Source: Kineococcus rhizosphaerae
GTDB taxonomy: Bacteria; Actinomycetota; Actinomycetes; Actinomycetales; Kineococcaceae
DNA: 64,000 bases
Direction of reading: 5' to 3'
Assembly: GCF_003002055.1 (NCBI RefSeq)
Contig: NZ_PVZF01000010.1
Span: forward strand, 62,001 to 126,000
The notes beneath the pieces were generated by a model. The model saw only the letters and a list, made by a program, of their open reading frames with translations. It did no database searches and was not told the origin of the DNA. Below, piece after piece: positions 10,301 through 17,032 of this stretch (position 1 is the first letter of the stretch; every line of letters begins with the position of its first letter). Both the position numbers and the translations under genes were made by a program.

Positions 10301-10601
10301 CGAAGACCCGGTCCAAGGCGTCCTCCACCTCGGGGACCGGGATGCATCCCACCAGCACCTGCGTGCACCGGACCTGAGACCCCGATCCCGGGGCCTTGAC
10401 CGTCGCCGGGGGCCAGACGGCCGGCTCGTGGGCGGGAAAGGCGTCGACGTGGTGGTAGTCCCCACCGCGCATCGGGACGTCGGGGGCCTCGAAACGGTCC
10501 AGGTCCGCCCACGCCGTCAGCAGGCGGGTCGCGGCGGCGGGCAGGCGACGCAGCGGAGCCGGCGACGTGGCCGACCACGGACCTGAACGCGCTGGGGCCA
10601 T
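7365..10601 (-). CDS. Large SF1 (UPF1/DNA2-like) helicase or AAA-type ATPase with coiled-coil insertion
   Basis: A 1078-residue protein. About 300 N-terminal residues are unrecognised. Then come Walker A GPPGTGKTTFL (near 320), a long Arg/Glu/Ala-rich, probably coiled-coil insertion (about 500-650), Walker B WLIVDEAGQATPG (near 789), motif III GDPQQLEP (near 815), VGTVHTFQGKEHDVV (near 1005) and motif VI NVAVTRAKDRLF (near 1040). This order is diagnostic of superfamily 1B helicases. The ATG at 10601 follows TACTCT (10614-10609, minus) by seven bases. The gene stands alone, interrupts a conserved block, and could belong to DNA repair, RNA metabolism or phage defence. Confidence 0.85.
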   Translation of the reverse strand: MAPARSGPWSATSPAPLRRLPAAATRLLTAWADLDRFEAPDVPMRGGDYHHVDAFPAHEPAVWPPATVKAPGSGSQVRCTQVLVGCIPVPEVEDALDRVFGDLRLQAHGLKPRRGGASVPAHTCRASFLLDETGRPLPDSFDHAVLLDFVRHVEHEVRGGRGVDDVVRTGLGKLDVFQQELRERWGKAIEGSRASSPFAAVQQCLAAVEAGGSRNHRVSVTWIERDSEPPRLLPAFFHDDLEAAATGPTSALLHHYLQGDQASAPPGAVDVRAGEHPAVDLLDPALLPRAAWPSEHLPRLSQQIALTALLNGQAPVSGVNGPPGTGKTTFLRDVYANVITDRAGVLVTCADPAAAFGKGRTVDLGGTETGYCYAPPADARGFEMLVASSNNAAVENVTREIPDLEALGKTHRENTTYFRTVTGAETVQKTVKKKGAVASTLDRAPEEVTRPGLLPEGKQAWGLGAAALGSRDRVGAFQQVLDPYTGDSTPWHHLFAELTRPGPLTWQQARRNFHDRRRAVDEAIEQLQRTRQEVTRLPLLQSARDEAARTVEAHRGDLAAARTAVTTLANAADRADTGLSEARARLTESAAGRPGRLARTFGSGAARAWQRERDAAVTAEETASRAADGAHRALDEAREEETSVRTLLGVSIDALAAAQTRLAQAQTAAGALDPERHVDDERWWRRSVEDRELGTAWVDESLQRLRIELFQAALAVHEAFARAAHKQVRGNLRLWFALQNGKVADHEIPAVAPDVWASLFLVVPLVSTTFASVARLLQHVPSGSLGWLIVDEAGQATPGAAVGAMGRFRRAVVVGDPQQLEPVVTLPRQLIRQLMTTRGADLDFSPHRTSVQRLADAVTTRGTTRLGKWIGLPLIVHNRCDDVMFSIANRMAYQDAMIQGRTRPVRDDAAALGPSCWIDVVGPVDGHVGAQDWAAVRSILDRIDWTAPADEEHPPLSVAVISPFRDAVAQLSTRVPAHLKALLPRDWSAERVKKTLARVEVGTVHTFQGKEHDVVLLVLGGGSAGARSWAAETPNLLNVAVTRAKDRLFVIASYENWRGAGHAGTLASMLPRVPFTPV

Positions 10602-11214
10602 GACCGGCAGAGTAGGGCCCCACCACGTCCGCGACGCTGCGTCCACCGCGGCACCCCGCCGTTCGTCACCGGGAGGATGACGAGAGCGAGCACCCCGCAG
10701 GACGAGGGCCGGCTTGCTCCGGGGGGCCCGGCAGCAGTGCTCAGCGGGCACCGGACCGGCCAGGAATCGCGCACGCTGCTGCCGGGGAAGGCTCAGGCGT
10801 CCGGCCGAAGTCGACAGGACCCGGAGCCTGCGTGGAGACGACGGCAGCGGGATCGACCCGGCCGAACGGTCTCCGGAGCATCGGCTCGTGGGGTTCCACC
10901 TCGCGAGGTTCTCCACCGCAGACCTCCCAGCGAGACCGCGCAACGGTCCGCTGCAACACCTCAGCCAGGCAGGCGGCGGTCTTCTCGACCAGCCGCACCT
11001 GCCTCGACGACGGCGAGGGCTCTGCGAGGAAGCCTGTCCTGTTCCCGGTTCCAGGCAGCCCCACGGAGGACACCTGCAGAGTCGTCCCCGGTGTCGGCGA
11101 GCAACTGCTCGCGGGAACGCACGGGTTCGTCCTCCACGAGAACGACGACGGGGGCGGTGGCCCCAGGACCACCACCCCCGTCTCGATCAGGCTCTGTCGT
11201 TGCGCCGCAGAGTT
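10602..11214. other. Gap without a convincing gene
   Basis: This 613-base stretch between the helicase start and the end of cvnD has open frames on both strands (the longest on the minus strand at 10741-11175), but none has an actinobacterial codon pattern, recognised motif or ribosome site. Short plausible protein-like fragments occur in two different minus frames, so a decayed gene is possible. The first bases hold the helicase promoter. Otherwise I see nothing specific. Confidence 0.5.
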
Positions 11215-11823
11215 TCAGGCCGCGCGGGCCCGGGACAGGATGAGCTGCAGCAGCGTCAGGACAGCGCGCTTGACGTCCTCGCGCTGGCGGGCGTCGAGGG
11301 CGACGACCGGCACGGCCGGGTCGACGTTCGCCGCCGCGCGCACCTGCTCCAGCGACAGCTGGGAACGGCCCGCGAAGGAGTTGACGGCCAGCACGAACGG
11401 CAGGCCGATCTTCTCGAAGTAGTCCAGCGCGACGAAGCAGTCGTCGATGCGGCTGGGGTCGACCAGGACGATGCCCCCGAGGGCGCCGTCGGCGAGGTCG
11501 TTCCACATGAAGCCGAACCGGTCCTGCCCGGGCGTGCCGAACATGTACAGGATGATGCTCTCGTCGATCGTGACGCGGCCGAAGTCCATCGCGACCGTCG
11601 TCGTGGTCTTCTCGCTGCCCTCCCCCGCGTAGTCCACGCCCACCGAGGCGGACGTCATGGCCGCCTCGGTGCTCAGCGGCTCGATCTCGGACAGCGCGCC
11701 CACGGTCGTCGTCTTGCCGACGCCGAAGCCGCCGGAGACGAGGATCTTGACGGGGATCGGGGGGCGCTTGGCGGGGGCCGAGGGGGCCGCCGCGGCGGGG
11801 CGGACGTCAGAGTGCAGCGACAC
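11215..11823 (-). CDS. cvnD: Conservon GTPase (CvnD-type)
   Basis: A 202-residue small GTP-binding protein of the conservon family. The P-loop GGFGVGKT spans residues 31-38; a DFGR...FGTPGQDRF switch region and a guanine-specificity-like AVNSFAG follow. In Streptomyces, conservon products form a membrane-associated complex resembling eukaryotic G-protein signalling, with CvnD as the GTPase. The GTG start at 11823 lies 17 bases inside cvnC, making this the last gene of a four-gene operon. Nothing downstream indicates the output. Confidence 0.93.
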   Translation of the reverse strand: MSLHSDVRPAAAAPSAPAKRPPIPVKILVSGGFGVGKTTTVGALSEIEPLSTEAAMTSASVGVDYAGEGSEKTTTTVAMDFGRVTIDESIILYMFGTPGQDRFGFMWNDLADGALGGIVLVDPSRIDDCFVALDYFEKIGLPFVLAVNSFAGRSQLSLEQVRAAANVDPAVPVVALDARQREDVKRAVLTLLQLILSRARAA

Positions 11824-12271
11824 CGGTGATCAACCTCTCGATGAACGAGACGTCGAACGCGAGGGACTTCGCGGTGGACGTCGTGATGAGCAGTTCTCGG
11901 GCGACGAGGTCGCCGACCAGCACCTGGGCCACCCCCAGCGGGATGCCGACGAGGGCGGCGACCTCGGCCACGGACCGGGCCTGGGCGCAGGTCGCGGCGA
12001 CCTGGCCCAGTTCGAACGGGAGCGTCCCGCCCGCCACCGCGAACTCCCCCACCGGGGTGAGGACGGCGGTGGTCTCCATGGCGATGCCGGCCGCGCCGCC
12101 GCCGGTGCGGCCCCCCGTGAGCAGGTAGGCGCGCACCTCCCCGTCCTCCTCCTCCGCGGTCGCGGAGGAGGAGGCGGTGGGAGCGGCCGGGGCCGCAGCA
12201 CCCCCGAGGAACGGGCGGTCGAACTCGTCGAACTCGTCGACGTCCTCGGGGTCGAACCCGGCCGGGCTCAC
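11807..12271 (-). CDS. cvnC: Conservon DUF742 protein (CvnC-type)
   Basis: A 154-residue DUF742 protein. An acidic N-terminus (PEDVDEFDEFDRPF) and an Ala-rich linker lead into VRAYLLTGGRTGG and a winged-helix-like C-terminal part (RSVAEVAALVGIPLGVAQVLVGDLVARELL). In conservons this partner associates with CvnA and CvnB and may bind DNA or protein. The GTG at 12271 overlaps the cvnB stop as GTGA and gives the expected N-terminus; the open frame itself runs on upstream into cvnB. Confidence 0.9.
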   Translation of the reverse strand: MSPAGFDPEDVDEFDEFDRPFLGGAAAPAAPTASSSATAEEEDGEVRAYLLTGGRTGGGAAGIAMETTAVLTPVGEFAVAGGTLPFELGQVAATCAQARSVAEVAALVGIPLGVAQVLVGDLVARELLITTSTAKSLAFDVSFIERLITGVAAL

Positions 12272-12714
12272 AGCTGCAGCGAGGTCTTGAGCTCGGTGAC
12301 GAGCTCGGGGGTCAGGAGCGAGCCGACGCGCTCGACGAGCATCGTCGTCTCGTAGCCGACCAGGCCCAGGTCGCAGTCGGCGGAGGTGACGACGCCCAGG
12401 CAGGCGCGCCCGGCGATCGAGGACACCAGCAGGTACCCCGCGCCGAACTCGGTGATGACCTGGCTCAGCGGGCCCTTGGACAGCAGCCGGGAGGCCGAGA
12501 CCGCCAGGGTCGTCAGACCCGAGACGGTCGCCGCGAGCTTGTCGGCGTCGGCGCGGGCCAGGTCGGCCTTCATCGTCATGAGCAGGCCGTCGGAGGAGAC
12601 GCCGATGGCCTGTTCGACACCGGGGGTCTGGTCGACGAACCGCTCGAGCAGGAAGTTGACGTCCTGCGCGTTCTGGCTGACGTTCGCAGTGGTGACGTTG
12701 ACGCTCATGGTCAC
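12268..12714 (-). CDS. cvnB: Conservon roadblock/LC7 protein (CvnB-type)
   Basis: A 148-residue roadblock/LC7-fold protein, a likely GTPase-activating or scaffolding partner of CvnD. The fold is visible from DVNFLLERFVDQTPGVEQAIGVSSDGLLMTMK through GYLLVSSIAGRACLGVV and ETTMLVERVGSLLTPEL. It starts at GTG 12714 in a GTGA overlap with cvnA; an ATG two codons in (12708) is an alternative. It lies between cvnA and cvnC with four-base overlaps at both ends, so equimolar synthesis is likely. Confidence 0.93.
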   Translation of the reverse strand: MTMSVNVTTANVSQNAQDVNFLLERFVDQTPGVEQAIGVSSDGLLMTMKADLARADADKLAATVSGLTTLAVSASRLLSKGPLSQVITEFGAGYLLVSSIAGRACLGVVTSADCDLGLVGYETTMLVERVGSLLTPELVTELKTSLQL

Positions 12715-14819
12715 TCGCTCTCGGTGGTCGGGTCGGTGGACTGGGCGGCGCTGTCGCGGCGGGCGCGGGAGACACCGCTCTGCAGGCCGGACAGGCCGCG
12801 GCGGACCTGCTCGGCCGAGCGCTGGGTGGTGGCGGTCGCCGCGGCGTCGTCACCGGTGTCGGGCAGCTGCGCCCCGCGGACCCGGGTGGGGACCGTGGGC
12901 ACGACCGCGTCGGCCGGCAGCGCGGCCACCTGCGGGCCCTGGCCGGTCTCGGCCGTGCGGCCGAGGTCGCGACCGAGCTCGCCGAGCTGGGCGCCGCGCA
13001 CCCGCGCCGACGGCTGCGCCGGGACCGAGGGGGCCGGCTGCACCGGGGCGGGGGCCGGCACGACCGGGGCCGCCGGGGCGACCGGGGCCGCCGAGGCGAC
13101 GGGCTGGACCGGGACGACCGGCTGGACCGGGGCGACGGGCTCGACCGCCTGGACGGCGGCGACGGCCGCGACCAGGGCGGGCTCGGCGACGGGGACGACG
13201 GGCTGGGTGACCGGCTGGACCGGCACCTCGGCCGCGATCTCGGCCGCGATCTCCTGGACCGGGTCGACCGGGGCGGCGACGAACAGCGTCGGCGGCAGGT
13301 CGACGACCGCCACGACCCCGCCGGCCGCGCCGGCGCTGAGGGTCACGGACAGGTTCCACCGGTCGGCCAGCAGGCCGACGACGTGGTGGCCGAGGAGCTT
13401 GGAGTCGGGGCGCGTCAGGGCCGCGTTCGCGATGCGGCTGTTGGCCACGGCGAGCTCGTCGGAACCCATCCCGATGCCGGAGTCGGCGATGCTGAGGCGG
13501 AAACCGCCCTCGGACTGCGCCACGCCGGTGACGACGACGCGGGTGCTGCCCGCCGAGAAGGCCGTGGCGTTCTCCAGGAGCTCGGCCAGCAGGTGGGTGA
13601 TGTCGGCGGCCGCGCTGCCGTGCAGCGTGAGGTCGTCGAAGCGCGCCAGGTCGACGCGGGGGTAGTCCTCGATCTCGGCGAGGGCGGCGCGCACGACGCT
13701 GGAGACCTTCACCGGGCGCGACTTCGCACGGGTCTGGTCGGCGCCGGCCAGGACGAGCATCGACTCGGCGTTGCGGCGGACGCGGGTGGACAGGTGGTCG
13801 AGCTTGAACAGCTTCTCCAGGACCTGCGGGTCGCGCTCGCTGCGTTCGAGGTCGGACAGGAAGGCCAGGGTGCGGCTGAGCAGGTTCTGGTTGCGGCGGC
13901 CGAGGTTGACGAGCATCTCGGCGGCGGCGCGGTCGGCGCGGTGCTGCTCCACGGCCAGGTCCAGGGCGCTGTCCTGGACGTGGTTGAAGGCGACGGCAAG
14001 GTCGGCCAGCTCGTCCTTGGTGGTGACGGCGAAGGCCGGCAGCGTCGGCGGGGTCGCGTCGGCGGCCATGACCTGGATCTGGGCGATGGCCTGCGGCAGG
14101 CGCTCGGAGGCGACCTCGTCGGCGCGCTGGGTGAGCTGGCGCAGCGGCGTGACGACGGTGCGGACCAGGGCGACGAGCATGAGGGCCACGAGGACGACGG
14201 CCAGGACGGCGAAGCCGATGATGAAGGCCCGGGCGACCTGCGCGACGTGGGCGGCGTGGGCCTCGGCGGCGGCGCTGCGGGCGGTGACGGACGTCTCCAG
14301 CTTGTCCATCTCGGTGAGGATCTGCTGGTAGACGGGGTAGCCGCCCTGCAGGATGTGCTCCTCGGCGTCGGCGGTGCGCCCTTCCTGGTAGGCGATGACG
14401 GCGCGGTTGTCGTAGTCGATGAACTGGTCCCACAGGCCGATGAGCTCGACGTTGAGGGCCTTCTCCTGGGCCGTCATGAGGTTCAGCGGGGCGCTCTTGA
14501 GGGCCGTGACGAGGTCGGTGCGGTCCTGCAGGTAGCGCGCGCGGTTCGGGTTGTCGTCGGCCAGCGCGCCGTCGACGCCGATGCGGTAGGTGTCCCACGC
14601 GTAGGCGGCCTGCCAGCCGCTGATGTCGGCGTCGTAGTACCGCTGCTGGTCGACGTACTTCACCAGCCGGGACGCGTCGCGCGTCTGCTGCACGGTCTTG
14701 GACTGCTCGTTGCTCCCGATGAAGGCGACGGCCCCCGTCAGCAGCGTCAGCGCGAGGATCACCCCGAACGCGATGGCGAAGCGCGCGCCCACCCGGACGC
14801 GGCGCAACAGGAAGGTCAT
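12711..14819 (-). CDS. cvnA: Conservon sensor histidine-kinase-like protein (CvnA-type)
   Basis: A 702-residue membrane sensor. TM1 lies near residues 14-32, an extracellular nitrate/sensing-type four-helix domain follows, and TM2 (FIIGFAVLAVVLVALMLVALV) is near 200-220. After a HAMP segment comes a kinase core with LDHLSTRVRRNAESMLVLAG and an ATPase domain (LLAELLENATAFS near 413, DSGIGMGSDEL near 452). The last ~180 residues are Pro/Val/Ala-rich with low complexity. No response regulator is adjacent, as usual for conservons, which couple to CvnB, CvnC and CvnD. A GTGCGCC/GGCGCAC hairpin (14838-14854) lies just upstream of the ribosome site. Confidence 0.93.
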   Translation of the reverse strand: MTFLLRRVRVGARFAIAFGVILALTLLTGAVAFIGSNEQSKTVQQTRDASRLVKYVDQQRYYDADISGWQAAYAWDTYRIGVDGALADDNPNRARYLQDRTDLVTALKSAPLNLMTAQEKALNVELIGLWDQFIDYDNRAVIAYQEGRTADAEEHILQGGYPVYQQILTEMDKLETSVTARSAAAEAHAAHVAQVARAFIIGFAVLAVVLVALMLVALVRTVVTPLRQLTQRADEVASERLPQAIAQIQVMAADATPPTLPAFAVTTKDELADLAVAFNHVQDSALDLAVEQHRADRAAAEMLVNLGRRNQNLLSRTLAFLSDLERSERDPQVLEKLFKLDHLSTRVRRNAESMLVLAGADQTRAKSRPVKVSSVVRAALAEIEDYPRVDLARFDDLTLHGSAAADITHLLAELLENATAFSAGSTRVVVTGVAQSEGGFRLSIADSGIGMGSDELAVANSRIANAALTRPDSKLLGHHVVGLLADRWNLSVTLSAGAAGGVVAVVDLPPTLFVAAPVDPVQEIAAEIAAEVPVQPVTQPVVPVAEPALVAAVAAVQAVEPVAPVQPVVPVQPVASAAPVAPAAPVVPAPAPVQPAPSVPAQPSARVRGAQLGELGRDLGRTAETGQGPQVAALPADAVVPTVPTRVRGAQLPDTGDDAAATATTQRSAEQVRRGLSGLQSGVSRARRDSAAQSTDPTTESE

Positions 14820-14837
14820 GCCTGCTCCTCTTCCAGC

Positions 14838-14854
14838 GTGCGCCGGTGGCGCAC
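14838..14854 (-). promoter_or_regulatory. Hairpin in the cvnA leader
   Basis: Seven-base perfect arms, GTGCGCC and GGCGCAC, with a three-base loop lie between the probable promoter and the GAAGAGGAG ribosome site of cvnA. The hairpin could affect translation or mRNA stability, but its function is only inferred from position. Confidence 0.4.
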
Positions 14855-14975
14855 CAACGGTCGTCAGTGACGTTCAGCCGGGGATCCGGCGCTGGTTGAG
14901 TGATCGTCGGGCGGAACGGCGTCCCTGAGGGTCCGTTCGGGTGGTTCCAGGGGTTCGTGAGCGCGGACGGGCGTG

Positions 14976-15332
14976 TCAGCGTTGCCAGAGGAGCGCGGCG
15001 AGCTCGGAGGCCACGGCCGCCGGGGCGGGCTCGGCGACGCTGAGGGAGACCACGGCGACCACGACGCGACCGTCGGGCCCGGTGTGGACGCGGACGCCGT
15101 GGGCACCCGAGGGCAGACCGAGGACGACGTCGTAGCCGGGGTCGCCGGCGGCCAGGTGAGCGACGGCGGTGACGGCGCGGGCGAGGTGGCCGTGGGGGTC
15201 GACGTCGGCGGGCTGCAGCGACGCGGCGGCCAGGGCCGTCGCGAACTCGTCCTTGACGACGCGGTCGACCTTGCCGTGCTCCTCCAGTCGTGAGGCGACG
15301 GCCTGCCGCCGCTCCCAGATCGACTGGCTCAT
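14976..15332 (-). CDS. Hypothetical protein
   Basis: A 118-residue soluble protein that I do not recognise. It begins MSQSIWERRQAVASRLEEHGKV, contains a predicted alpha/beta body (GYDVVLGLPSGAHGVRVHTGPDGRVVVAVVSLSVAEPAP) and ends with an amphipathic helix, ELAALLWQR. No signal peptide, membrane segment or metal motif is seen. The ATG at 15332 has a G-rich upstream sequence. It lies between cvnA and whiB on the same strand, inside the segment that interrupts the conserved metallopeptidase-whiB order, so it may belong to the conservon cargo. Confidence 0.65.
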   Translation of the reverse strand: MSQSIWERRQAVASRLEEHGKVDRVVKDEFATALAAASLQPADVDPHGHLARAVTAVAHLAAGDPGYDVVLGLPSGAHGVRVHTGPDGRVVVAVVSLSVAEPAPAAVASELAALLWQR

Positions 15333-15384
15333 GGAACCGCCCCCCGTGACCCGTGCTGACTCCGAGGACCGGCGGTCCCCCCGT

Positions 15385-15401
15385 CCTGACTTCTCGTCAG
15401 G
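15385..15401 (-). terminator. Hairpin downstream of whiB
   Basis: CCTGAC and GTCAGG arms around a five-base TTCTC loop lie 37 bases beyond the whiB stop, with G/C-rich flanks that could extend pairing. There is no T-run. Position suggests a whiB terminator or mRNA 3-prime end stabiliser. Confidence 0.4.
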
Positions 15402-15437
15402 TCCGGGGTGCGACTTCAGCGCGCGGGGGGAGGAATC

Positions 15438-15797
15438 TCAGCTGATCTGGCGCTTGAGGCGACGGCGCTCGCGCTCGGACAGCCCGCCCCAGATGCCGAA
15501 GCGCTCGTCGTTGCCGAGCGCGTACTCGAGGCACTCCTGGCGGACCTCGCAGCCGAGGCAGACGCGCTTGGCCTCGCGGGTGGACCCGCCCTTCTCGGGG
15601 AAGAAGGCCTCGGGGTCGGTCTGGGCGCAGAGCGCGAGCTCCTGCCAGCCCGGGTCCTCCGGGGTCAGGCCGGACAGGCCGGTCAGGCCCCCGGTCAGGT
15701 CGACGAGCGCGAGTTCGGGGCGACCGTCCGCCGACGGGAAGCCGACACCGTCCTCCGCGCCGTCCTCGTCCTCGAGGTACTCGATGTCATCGCTCAC
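15438..15797 (-). CDS. whiB: WhiB family iron-sulfur regulator (WhiB2-like)
   Basis: A 119-residue WhiB protein with the four [4Fe-4S] ligands C57, C80, C83 and C89 (C-x22-C-x2-C-x5-C), the GIWGG turn at 101-105 and a basic tail, RERRRLKRQIS. WhiB proteins bind the primary sigma factor and tune transcription in response to redox or development. Adjacency to divergent cofD mirrors whiB2/fbiA of mycobacteria, suggesting the WhiB2/WhmD/WhiB cell-division-linked subfamily. Its promoter (15868-15896) has near-consensus elements and a palindrome at the likely start site. Confidence 0.93.
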   Translation of the reverse strand: MSDDIEYLEDEDGAEDGVGFPSADGRPELALVDLTGGLTGLSGLTPEDPGWQELALCAQTDPEAFFPEKGGSTREAKRVCLGCEVRQECLEYALGNDERFGIWGGLSERERRRLKRQIS

Positions 15798-15856
15798 TGG
15801 TGCCCCCGCAGCCTCGGTCTGTCACTCCGCGTGATGTGCAAGTCACCGTGCGACCA

Positions 15857-15896
15857 CCACTAGTGGAATTACACGCGTGTCGTCCCTCAGAGTCAA
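15857..15896 (-). promoter_or_regulatory. whiB promoter with palindrome at the start site
   Basis: On the minus strand TTGACT (15896-15891), a 17-base spacer and TGTAAT (15873-15868) form a near-consensus sigma-70 type promoter. The predicted transcription start, near 15861, falls in the perfect palindrome CCACTAGTGG (15857-15866), a candidate operator. The 5-prime leader would be about 64 bases. Elements are seen directly; activity is inferred. Confidence 0.7.
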
Positions 15897-16015
15897 GCCC
15901 ACCGTGGTATCTCGTGCTCCTCGTGCGGAGACCCTGACCACATCCGTCACACCAGGCACACGACCGGAACCCCTCGCCCGCTGGTCCGTTCGGGTGAGCA
16001 GGGTCGCGCCGGGGG

Positions 16016-17032
16016 ATGATGGCCCCCGTGAGCGACGCGATCAGACCCCTTCGGATCACCGCACTGGCCGGTGGTGTGGGCGGCGCCCGGTTCCTGCGCG
16101 GCCTGCTGAACCACCTGGCCGCCGCCCAGGACCCCGTGCGCCGCGACGCCCGCGTCACCGTGATCAGCAACACCGCCGACGACATCACCCTGCACGGCCT
16201 GCGGATCTCCCCCGACCTCGACTCCGTGATGTACACCCTCGGCGGCGGCATCGACGAGGTCCGCGGCTGGGGGCGGGCCGAGGAGTCCTCCGGCGTCGCG
16301 GCCGAACTGGCCGTCTACGGCGCCGAACCGTCGTGGTTCACCCTGGGCGACAAGGACATCGCCACCCACCTCGTCCGCACCCGGATGCTCGCCGAGGGCG
16401 CCACCCTCTCGCAGGTCACCGCCCGGCTGTGCGAGCGCTGGCAGCCCGGGGTCCGCCTCCTGCCGATGACCGACGACGTCGTCGAGACGCACGTCGACCT
16501 CGCCGGACCGGACGGCTCGACGCGCCGCGTGCACTTCCAGGAGTGGTGGGTCCGCCTGCACGCGGCCGTGCCCGCGCTGGCCATCGAACCCGTCGGCGCG
16601 GCCGCCGCGACCCCCGCCCCCGGCGTGCTCGAGGCGGTCCGCGACGCCGACGTCGTCGTCCTGCCGCCCAGCAACCCCGTCGTCTCGATCGGGACGATCC
16701 TGCAGGTCCCCGGGATCCGCGACGCCCTCGCCGCGACGGCGGCCCCCGTCGTGGGCGTCTCCCCCGTGATCGGCGGCGCCCCCGTGCGCGGGATGGCCGA
16801 CGCCTGCCTGGCCGCGATCGGCGTCCCCACGACCGCGGCCGCCGTCGCGGGTCTGTACGCCGACTTCCTCGACGGCTGGCTCGTGGCCGAGGAGGACGAG
16901 CCCCCGGTGCGCGCCGGTCTGCACGTGCGCCGCCGGCCGCTGCTCATGAGCGACCCGCGGGCCACGGCCGACCTGGCCGGCGCCGCGCTCGACCTCGCGC
17001 TCGAACTCGTCGACGCCGAGCGTGCCGCGTGA
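16016..17032 (+). CDS. cofD: 2-phospho-L-lactate transferase
   Basis: Transfers a phospholactate-type moiety (2-phospholactate or phosphoenolpyruvate-derived) to the deazaflavin Fo during coenzyme F420 synthesis. The 338-residue protein has the N-terminal TALAGGVGGARFLRGL, ISNTADDITLHGLRISPDLDSVMYTL, and a late PVVGVSPVIGGAPVRGMAD typical of CofD/FbiA. ATG 16016 is the annotated start, but GTG 16028 is better spaced from the GGGGGATGATGG purine stretch and may be used instead. It is divergent from whiB, and its stop overlaps the cofE start as GTGA. Confidence 0.93.
   Translation: MMAPVSDAIRPLRITALAGGVGGARFLRGLLNHLAAAQDPVRRDARVTVISNTADDITLHGLRISPDLDSVMYTLGGGIDEVRGWGRAEESSGVAAELAVYGAEPSWFTLGDKDIATHLVRTRMLAEGATLSQVTARLCERWQPGVRLLPMTDDVVETHVDLAGPDGSTRRVHFQEWWVRLHAAVPALAIEPVGAAAATPAPGVLEAVRDADVVVLPPSNPVVSIGTILQVPGIRDALAATAAPVVGVSPVIGGAPVRGMADACLAAIGVPTTAAAVAGLYADFLDGWLVAEEDEPPVRAGLHVRRRPLLMSDPRATADLAGAALDLALELVDAERAA

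Noticed and set aside
10741-11175. 144-codon minus-strand frame between the helicase and cvnD
   Set aside because: No ribosome site or family motif; plausible-looking fragments fall in two different frames, so at most a decayed gene.
15869-15882. BldD-like box (TTACACGCGTGTCG) upstream of whiB
   Set aside because: The centre is GC in place of the required A/T-G, so the consensus is not met; it is better explained as part of the promoter spacer.
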